Assembly (NCBI GenBank): GCA_002713555.1
Contig: PATG01000097.1
Span: forward strand, 3,919 to 24,117
Source: Planctomycetaceae bacterium
GTDB lineage: Bacteria > Planctomycetota > Planctomycetia > Pirellulales > Lacipirellulaceae
Reading direction: 5' to 3'
Length of the DNA stretch: 20,199 bases
The notes under the pieces are model-generated. The model was not told where the DNA came from. It saw only the letters and a list, made by a program, of their open reading frames with translations, and ran no database searches. The position numbers and the translations under genes were made by a program. Below are positions 15,115-20,199 of the stretch, piece by piece; position 1 is the stretch's first letter; every line of letters begins with the position of its first letter.

Positions 15115-16743
15115 ATGCCCAAAGTAATAGTTCTCGACGATCTGGCACAAGAAGGCCTCAATCTGCTTGCTGCGGCAGACGGTTTTGAATACGACGTTCG
15201 CACAGGCCTCAAAGGCGACGAATTGTGTTCTGCACTCAAGGAATACGACGGTGCCATTTGTCGTAGCGGTGTGAAACTTACACCTGAAGTGCTCGATGGC
15301 AACCGTCGCCTCAAAGCGATTGTGCGTGCTGGAGTAGGAACCGACAATATTGATAAACCGGCCGCTACGCATAGTGGCATCGTCGTGATGAATACACCTG
15401 CGGGCAACACGCTCAGTACGGCCGAACAGACTATTACTTTAATGCTTGCCCTGTCTCGCAATGTGGCACCTGCCAATCAAAGTTTGATCGAAGGACGTTG
15501 GGATCGTAAAAAGTATATGGGCGCCCAGGTTGCCGGTAAAACCTTGGGAGTTGTAGGATTGGGGCGCATTGGCCTGGCCGTCGTGAAACGTGCTCAAGCA
15601 CTGGAAATGAATGTGCTTGGCTTTGATCCATTCTTGTCTAAAGAACGTGCCCAGGAACTTGGCATTGAAATGGTGGATACAGTGGATGAGATGCTGCCAC
15701 ATGTTGATTATTTGACCGTCCATACACCACTGACCGAAGAGACCCGCAACCTGATTGATATTGCGCAGCTTGAAATCATGAAGCCCGGTATGCGTCTTGT
15801 GAATTGTGCCCGCGGCGGAATCTACAACGAGAGAGCTCTCGTCCAGGGACTTGACTCGGGTAAGATTGCAGGGGTGGCGCTTGATGTTTTTGAAGAGGAA
15901 CCGTGTACTGATAGTCCGCTCTTTGGCAAACCGGGGGTGGTTTGCACTCCGCATTTGGGTGCGAGTACCGAAGAAGCACAAACGCAAGTGGCTGTTGAGG
16001 CCGTCGGTTTGATAACCGATTACCTGGCCAACGGTACCATCCGACATGCGGTGAATGTTGCTGCAATCGACGCCAAAACGATTGAATCACTGCGCGGTTA
16101 TCTTGACGTGGCCTACCGTGTGGGCATGCTGATGGCAGGCATACAAAAAGGTGGTGCGAAGTCTTGCCGGCTAAATTATCGTGGCGAAATTGTCGATCGA
16201 GATACCAAGGTCTTAACTGCGGCCTTTGCTGCTGGTCTGCTGCAAAATGCCCTGGAAGATGAGGTTAATCTGGTGAATGCCGAATTAATGCTCCGTGAAC
16301 GGGGTATTGAACTGTCTACCGAATCATCAAGCGAAACGGGCGCATTTCGCTCATCACTGACGGCAGAGGTGATTACAGACCAATCGCAACATCGTGTAAC
16401 AGGCACAGTATTTGGACAATCGATGCCGCGCCTAGTTGCCTTGGACAATTATCGTTTAGAAGCCTATCTCGATGGTTGCCTGCTGATTTTTCTCCATCAA
16501 GACGTTCCTGGAATCATTGGGAATGTGGGCACAATTTGTGGCCAACACGGCGTCAATATTGGCCAAATGGCCGTAGGCCGAGAAGGCGACCAACAAGGGG
16601 GCGACTCGGTTGGTGTGCTTAATCTCGATGCCGAACCTTCGTCGGCGGCACTGGAGGATATCCGCCAGTTGGAGTCTATTCGAAGCGCCTGTGTCATCCA
16701 TCTGCCACCCGCAGGTGAGCTGCCAGCCTGGCTGCAGACTTAA
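15115..16743 (+). CDS. serA: D-3-phosphoglycerate dehydrogenase, long ACT-containing form
   Basis: This 542-residue cytoplasmic NAD-dependent enzyme makes 3-phosphohydroxypyruvate, the substrate of SerC, and commits carbon to serine. The order is substrate/NAD domains (1-315), an intervening ASB domain (about 320-455) and a C-terminal ACT domain (about 465-542, LIFLHQDVPGIIGNVG). The NAD loop is GLGRIG (148-153). Catalytic residues are Arg233 in NCARGG, Glu262 in DVFEEEP and His280 in TPHLGAST. The size is that of the type I enzyme of Bacillus, Mycobacterium and plants, not the 410-residue E. coli form. The ACT domain suggests feedback by serine, though its ligand is not evident. The ATG at 15115 has no Shine-Dalgarno; the fold begins immediately (MPKVIVLDDL). 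Confidence 0.97.
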   Translation: MPKVIVLDDLAQEGLNLLAAADGFEYDVRTGLKGDELCSALKEYDGAICRSGVKLTPEVLDGNRRLKAIVRAGVGTDNIDKPAATHSGIVVMNTPAGNTLSTAEQTITLMLALSRNVAPANQSLIEGRWDRKKYMGAQVAGKTLGVVGLGRIGLAVVKRAQALEMNVLGFDPFLSKERAQELGIEMVDTVDEMLPHVDYLTVHTPLTEETRNLIDIAQLEIMKPGMRLVNCARGGIYNERALVQGLDSGKIAGVALDVFEEEPCTDSPLFGKPGVVCTPHLGASTEEAQTQVAVEAVGLITDYLANGTIRHAVNVAAIDAKTIESLRGYLDVAYRVGMLMAGIQKGGAKSCRLNYRGEIVDRDTKVLTAAFAAGLLQNALEDEVNLVNAELMLRERGIELSTESSSETGAFRSSLTAEVITDQSQHRVTGTVFGQSMPRLVALDNYRLEAYLDGCLLIFLHQDVPGIIGNVGTICGQHGVNIGQMAVGREGDQQGGDSVGVLNLDAEPSSAALEDIRQLESIRSACVIHLPPAGELPAWLQT

Positions 16744-16964
16744 TCCCCCCGACCAAGAAATTTTCGATTTTTCGGTGTCCAACCCGCAGACTCCGTACGA
16801 CCGGACGAGTTTTCTGTTTTTTGCGGCCCTGGGATGGCTGATCAGCGATTTGCTCCCACTTTGTAACCGATATTCTGTCAGGTTGCGAAGCATATTATTG
16901 GCCTCGTCGCCCTATCCTGAAGCATTCCCCCCCCTCCCTGACCCTTCTGCGATAAATTAGCACT

Positions 16965-17192
16965 ATGGAAGCCACACTCACCGCGACACCTTTGTTTGAT
17001 CAAGTCCAGATTGCTCTTAACAACAGTCCCTATCTGCCATCACGCGTTGTCAAGGTGGAAGCCGCTGACGGGCATGTCCGGCTTGAAGGCACTGTAAGTT
17101 CTTTTTATCAAAAGCAAATGGCTCAAGAGCTAGTTCGTCGTGTGGACGGAGTCGAGATGATCGAGAATCAGTTGCAAGTCAACTGGGGCTAG
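16965..17192 (+). CDS. Small BON-domain protein
   Basis: This 75-residue protein consists almost entirely of one BON domain (about 12-73): an initial helix DQVQIALNNS, the strand pair VKVEAADGHVRLEGTV, the helix KQMAQELVRRVDGV and the final strand MIENQLQVNW. BON domains bind phospholipid or other surfaces, but this one has no signal peptide or lipobox, so a cytoplasmic place is likely. No ribosome-binding site is visible before the ATG at 16965. The 221-bp gap from serA contains C-tracts and an AT-rich stretch (gataaattag) just before the start, so it may have its own promoter. It converges with the phosphatase gene. The function is unknown. Confidence 0.75.
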   Translation: MEATLTATPLFDQVQIALNNSPYLPSRVVKVEAADGHVRLEGTVSSFYQKQMAQELVRRVDGVEMIENQLQVNWG

Positions 17193-17232
17193 TGCTAGGA
17201 ATCACTCAACGGGGGATGGCTACCCTAGGACT
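17191..17232. terminator. Weak inverted repeat between convergent genes
   Basis: agtgctagg (17191-17199) and cctaggact (17224-17232) pair at 7 of 9 positions across a 24-nt loop, lying between the BON gene stop and the end of the phosphatase gene. It could act in either direction, but the stem is weak and no strong T-tract follows. Confidence 0.25.
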
Positions 17233-17235
17233 TTC

Positions 17236-18912
17236 TTAATCTCGCCCAAAGCAAACCAGGCACATATCGTCGCTTTGCGGGAAATTACCTGCGAATTTCC
17301 GTACGTCACTCAGCACGTGCTCACCCAGGTCGTGTGAACTTACGCTGTTGTTTCCCACGACCTCAATGAGTTTTTCGATACCGTACAGTTCACGCTCGGA
17401 ATTCATTGCTTCACTAAAACCGTCGGTAAATACCGTCACAAAGTCGCCTGGTGCCATGGTGCACTGAAAGGCTTCAAACGGGTAATCGTCGATCACACCG
17501 ATGGGCAAACCGGCCTCTTCGCCACCAATTTCCTTCACTTCGCCGGCCGCATTGCGCAGTAGAGGGGGCATGTGCCCCGCATTCACCAGCGTGAGCGTAT
17601 GGGATTGTGGATCAACCACGGCTACCACCATTGTCACAAAACGATCATCCCATTCGTGGCGTGAAAAAGCCTCGTTGATTTTGCCCATGGCCTTGGCCGT
17701 ATCGGGTTCGCTGGCCAGCCAAAAACGGACATCGCTGGACAACTTGGCCATCAAAATGGCCGCCGAAACGCCTTTTCCTGCCACGTCGCCCACCACCACT
17801 GCAAAGCGCTCGTTGGGCAACATCACATAATCATAATAGTCGCCCCCCACACGATAGGCTGCTTCGTAGAATTCGAAAAAGTGGTAGCCTGGTACTTGGG
17901 GTGAACTTGCTGGCAGCAAGGCATGCTGCATCTGATTGGCAACTTCCAAATCACGCTGCAAGGCTCGCTGTTTGACAGCTTCTTCGTGCATGTTTGCGTT
18001 GTCGAGAGCAATCGAAGCTTGATTGGAGACACCTGCCAGGATTTGCAAATCTTGATCGGTAAAACGACTCAATTGATTGAGTGTGTCAATTTGAATTACA
18101 CCCAAGGATTTTCCGTCGCTGCTGATCATAGGAGCGCAGATGAGTGAGCGAATTTTGAAGTCGGCAATACTTTTTGCCATATTAAATCGTTCGTCCGCTG
18201 CTGCGTCTGCCGAGAGTATTGCTTTTTGACTCTCCATGGCTTGTTCGACGATGGTTCGGCTGATGCGCAAGTTTTCTTCTTGATCGGCCCGGCGCGCTTT
18301 CGAAGCAACAGGCACCAGAGGACCTTCAGCCTGTGGTCGCATCACCACGAACCCTCGATCGGCTTGCACAAAGATTTTGAACAAGCTGTCGAGTAGCTTG
18401 GGGAGTATTTCTTTGACAGAAAGAACGTTTCCCAAATTATTTGAGATTTCTATTAACGCTTCGAGTTGTGCCTCGGGCTTGGCCGAAGTGCTCCAGACGG
18501 CGGATGCACCAGCACGGCCCATATCAATAGTAGCCATGATGGTGGAAGTGCTCTCTGCCTGCGCATCTTCACTTAAATTTAGCAGAGAAGAGCCTTCCGG
18601 ATTTATCCCACTGAGACGGGAAGCTGGGTTGTTGAATTGAAACAACACATCACAAATGAGTATCTTGTCGCCATCGCGGATGGGTGCACGGTCATTGACC
18701 CGTTCCCGATTGATATAGGTTCCATTGCGACTTCCCAAATCCTGGACAAAAAAATCTCCTCCTTCTTCATTAAGAATGACATGCCGTCGACTCACGGCGG
18801 CCACATCAAGGACCACGTCACATTCGGGACTACGCCCCACAACCCAGCGTTCGCCTTTGAGATCAAAGACCTTGTCAGGTTCGCCCCCTTGTAAGATTTT
18901 TAAACTGGCCAT
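17236..18912 (-). CDS. FHA-GAF-SpoIIE (PP2C-type) serine phosphatase
   Basis: This 558-residue soluble signalling protein has three domains. The N-terminal FHA domain (about 1-95) has Gly26-Arg27-Ser28, Ser41-Arg-Arg-His44 and Asn63-Gly64, the phosphothreonine-binding set. A GAF domain spans about 150-305 (GFVVMRPQ, SLICAPMISSDGKSLGVIQID). A short helical linker (EEAVKQRALQRDLEVANQMQHALLP) leads to a SpoIIE/RsbU phosphatase domain (about 340-558). Metal-binding acids are present: Asp358 (GGDYYDY), Asp376 (VGDVAGKG), Asp497 (FTDG) and Asp548/Asp549 (SDDMCLV). RsbU-like enzymes dephosphorylate anti-anti-sigma factors, but no STAS or anti-sigma gene is adjacent, so the target is unknown. FHA suggests input from Ser/Thr kinases, which are abundant in planctomycetes. 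The ATG at 18912 has no Shine-Dalgarno and is preceded by the small palindrome cgaatcattcg. Confidence 0.93.
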   Translation of the reverse strand: MASLKILQGGEPDKVFDLKGERWVVGRSPECDVVLDVAAVSRRHVILNEEGGDFFVQDLGSRNGTYINRERVNDRAPIRDGDKILICDVLFQFNNPASRLSGINPEGSSLLNLSEDAQAESTSTIMATIDMGRAGASAVWSTSAKPEAQLEALIEISNNLGNVLSVKEILPKLLDSLFKIFVQADRGFVVMRPQAEGPLVPVASKARRADQEENLRISRTIVEQAMESQKAILSADAAADERFNMAKSIADFKIRSLICAPMISSDGKSLGVIQIDTLNQLSRFTDQDLQILAGVSNQASIALDNANMHEEAVKQRALQRDLEVANQMQHALLPASSPQVPGYHFFEFYEAAYRVGGDYYDYVMLPNERFAVVVGDVAGKGVSAAILMAKLSSDVRFWLASEPDTAKAMGKINEAFSRHEWDDRFVTMVVAVVDPQSHTLTLVNAGHMPPLLRNAAGEVKEIGGEEAGLPIGVIDDYPFEAFQCTMAPGDFVTVFTDGFSEAMNSERELYGIEKLIEVVGNNSVSSHDLGEHVLSDVRKFAGNFPQSDDMCLVCFGRD

Positions 18913-19077
18913 CGAATCATTCGTTGGTGTTAGGTATCAACGGTTGCTGGGGAGAAAAGATGCCTGGTCGTCAGGAAAGGTCAAACAAGATTCTCCCTTC
19001 TTGGGCAAGTAGCACAATTTGCAAAACTCTTTCTACAAACCTTAATTCTAAGGATCTGTAAGGACCAGCGTCAACTA

Positions 19078-19152
19078 ATGGCCTTTTCAACTGTGAAATA
19101 TGGGGCGACCTTGACGATGGTGGCAGGCAATCGTACCGTAAAGGAGTCTTAA
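19078..19152 (+). CDS. Possible 24-residue small ORF
   Basis: An ATG frame of 24 codons (MAFSTVKYGATLTMVAGNRT then VKES) ends in TAA. AGGA occurs about 14 nt upstream, which is too far for a good ribosome-binding site. It has no recognisable motif. It is listed only because it is the sole tidy small frame in this gap; chance is the simplest explanation. Confidence 0.12.
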   Translation: MAFSTVKYGATLTMVAGNRTVKES

Positions 19153-19187
19153 CGAATAACGCCTTAACAGATTACGGCAATATCCTC

Positions 19188-19217
19188 AGGCTATAGGCTT
19201 ATTCGTAGGCTATAGGC
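19188..19217 (+). repeat. Perfect 11-bp direct repeat upstream of tRNA-Gln
   Basis: aggctataggc occurs at 19188-19198 and 19207-19217, a 19-bp period, ending 19 nt before the tRNA. Each copy contains TATAGG, which could serve as a -10 element for the tRNA; no matching -35 at standard spacing was found. Confidence 0.35.
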
Positions 19218-19236
19218 ATGGGTAAGTACACAAAGA

Positions 19237-19307
19237 TGGGGAATAGTGTAACGGCAGCACTACGGACTCTGACTCCGTCAGTCTAGGTTCAAATCCTAGT
19301 TCCCCAG
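19237..19307 (+). tRNA. tRNA-Gln (anticodon CUG)
   Basis: All arms can be drawn by eye: acceptor TGGGGAA (19237-19243) with TTCCCCA (19300-19306), D stem gtg/cac, anticodon stem acgga/tccgt around loop CTCTGAC with anticodon CTG at 19269-19271, T stem ctagg/cctag with loop TTCAAAT, and G as discriminator base (19307). The U1-A72 opening pair is typical of glutamine tRNAs. The CCA end is not encoded. It reads CAG codons. Confidence 0.96.
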
Positions 19308-19310
19308 CTT

Positions 19311-19330
19311 CTTGATCCGTTTCGGATAAG
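19311..19330 (+). terminator. Hairpin after tRNA-Gln
   Basis: cttgatccg (19311-19319) pairs with cggataag (19323-19330) over 8 bp with one bulged G and a very short loop. It starts 4 nt after the tRNA. No T-tract follows, so it may be a processing or stability element instead of a terminator. Confidence 0.35.
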
Positions 19331-19386
19331 CAATGATAAGACGGAGGAAGTACTTTTACGGGTAGTTGCACAAGTTTCTAACTCGC

Positions 19387-20199
19387 TTAATTCGACAACC
19401 CAGCGAAGCAAGTGATCCCATCCACGATATTGCAAGCGTGCATAGCGATTTTTTCGGCAAGATCTGGATAACGTTTGGGATACTCTGTCTCAATGACAGA
19501 TTGCAGGTGTTCAACCGCATGGGCCAACACAATTGCTCCTGAAGCACCTTTATCACCCCCGCCAAGCATCCGCTCGCCGAGGACGCCATCAACGTCTCTA
19601 GACAACTCACACATGGCTTCCAACTCTGGTCCTGAGATTTCGTAGATGTCGCGTAAACCAATTCCATCTTGTCGAAACACATTGCCGATCGTCTGGATAT
19701 CTCCTGCCCGCCACGCGTCGAGCAACACATCGAATCGTTGCTGTGCCTCATAGATATATTTCAGTCGCTTGATGAGATGGGGGTATTCAGTACCAAAGGC
19801 GGAACAAATTTGGTTGTACAGTGTGGCGTCCTTGACGTCTGCCAGGCAGTTGATGTCAAACTTCTTTTGGCATAATTCGACAAGCTGCTCACATTCGGAA
19901 CGACGAATTTTATACGTTGATTTTTCCAGTCCAGGACGATCGGTTCCCGTGTCGAGGCTGACCAAACGAAAGTCGGCGGCATTTGCAGCCAATGGAAGAT
20001 GCTCAACGGTTCCTAGTGCAGGTCGATAATGGGTACCCATTCCTGCTTTCGCGAACATGATCATGATCTGGTCAAGCTTTCCGCAAGGTGAACCGATGTA
20101 ATCATTTTCCACGGCTTGTGCCAAATCGACAATCCGCATGCCGTCCGTTTCAGATATTCCGGAGACTTCGAGAAATGTAAGAATGAGGTTCAACGAAAG
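19387..20199 (-). CDS. galK: Galactokinase-family GHMP kinase, C-terminal part (5' end outside window)
   Basis: The frame runs off the right edge. The visible 270 codons correspond to the last two-thirds of a galactokinase (E. coli GalK 382 residues), a cytoplasmic enzyme that phosphorylates galactose at C1. Residues counted from the TTG at 20193: ENDYIGSPCGKLDQ (29-42) holds the catalytic base Asp41, equivalent to Asp174 of E. coli; RRSECEQLVE, FRQDGIGLRDIYEISGPELEAM and GVLGERML follow in family order. The C-terminal glycine motif reads GGGDKGASGA, where classical GalK has GAGFGG. The N-terminal substrate loop and GLSSSA motif are not in view, so galacturonate, fucose or arabinose as substrate remain possible. 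The TTG at 20193 is not the true start. Confidence 0.85.
   Translation of the reverse strand, partial: LSLNLILTFLEVSGISETDGMRIVDLAQAVENDYIGSPCGKLDQIMIMFAKAGMGTHYRPALGTVEHLPLAANAADFRLVSLDTGTDRPGLEKSTYKIRRSECEQLVELCQKKFDINCLADVKDATLYNQICSAFGTEYPHLIKRLKYIYEAQQRFDVLLDAWRAGDIQTIGNVFRQDGIGLRDIYEISGPELEAMCELSRDVDGVLGERMLGGGDKGASGAIVLAHAVEHLQSVIETEYPKRYPDLAEKIAMHACNIVDGITCFAGLSN

Larger units (their letters stand above)
18913..19236. other. 324-bp region between the phosphatase gene and tRNA-Gln
   Basis: It should hold the phosphatase promoter (leftward) and the tRNA promoter (rightward). I see no strong hexamer pair. A perfect 11-bp direct repeat lies at 19188-19217 close to the tRNA, and one 24-codon open frame is at 19078-19152. 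Confidence 0.4.

Noticed and set aside
15439..16047. 202-codon minus-strand frame inside serA
   Set aside because: It lies antisense within the conserved catalytic part of serA and has no recognisable motif.
1..20199. CRISPR array, prophage, integron or complete insertion sequence
   Set aside because: No regularly spaced repeats, phage structural genes, integrase or transposase frames were found on either strand.

Overview
The window looks like chromosomal DNA from a planctomycete, most likely of the Pirellula/Blastopirellula type. That is an inference from several traits: weak or absent Shine-Dalgarno sequences, short co-directional runs separated by non-coding gaps, many GC-rich extragenic palindromes, and protein flavours typical of that group (a choice-of-anchor I propeller, an FHA-GAF-PP2C phosphatase, a CLC with CBS domains). 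No rRNA or marker gene is present to prove it. No prophage, CRISPR array, transposase or intact insertion sequence was seen. Both window edges cut a gene.

Layout. (1) 1-3812, plus strand: a carbohydrate ABC importer (two RbsC/LsrC-type permeases overlapping by ATGA, then an LsrB/RhaS-like lipoprotein binding protein) followed by a HAD-superfamily sugar-phosphate phosphatase or mutase. The ATPase is not in the window and may lie upstream. (2) 4071-6407: an orphan LolD-type ABC ATPase converging on a secreted choice-of-anchor I beta-propeller protein. (3) 6828-8164: an unrecognised membrane-anchored 164-residue protein converging on an MtfA-like zinc peptidase. (4) 8563-13364, minus strand: aconitase (acnA) and a CLC anion transporter with two C-terminal CBS domains. 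(5) 13930-17192, plus strand: serC and serA, the first two enzymes of serine biosynthesis from 3-phosphoglycerate, then a small BON-domain protein. (6) 17236-18912, minus strand: an FHA-GAF-SpoIIE/PP2C phosphatase. (7) 19237-19307: tRNA-Gln(CUG). (8) 19387 to the right edge, minus strand: the C-terminal part of a galactokinase-family GHMP kinase.

Most genes are metabolic or housekeeping: sugar uptake, TCA cycle, serine synthesis, anion transport and stress-type signalling. Only the ABC transporter set with its HAD enzyme, and the serC-serA pair, look like functional operons.

The least explained content is in the gaps. At least five intergenic regions carry long inverted repeats, several with smaller hairpins nested inside (1873-1986, 3866-3952, 8296-8363, 13618-13730, plus GC-rich hairpins at 6784-6809 and 8403-8438). 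They look like several families of extragenic palindromic elements or MITE-like remnants. I see no gene set that clearly forms a new defence or biosynthetic system.
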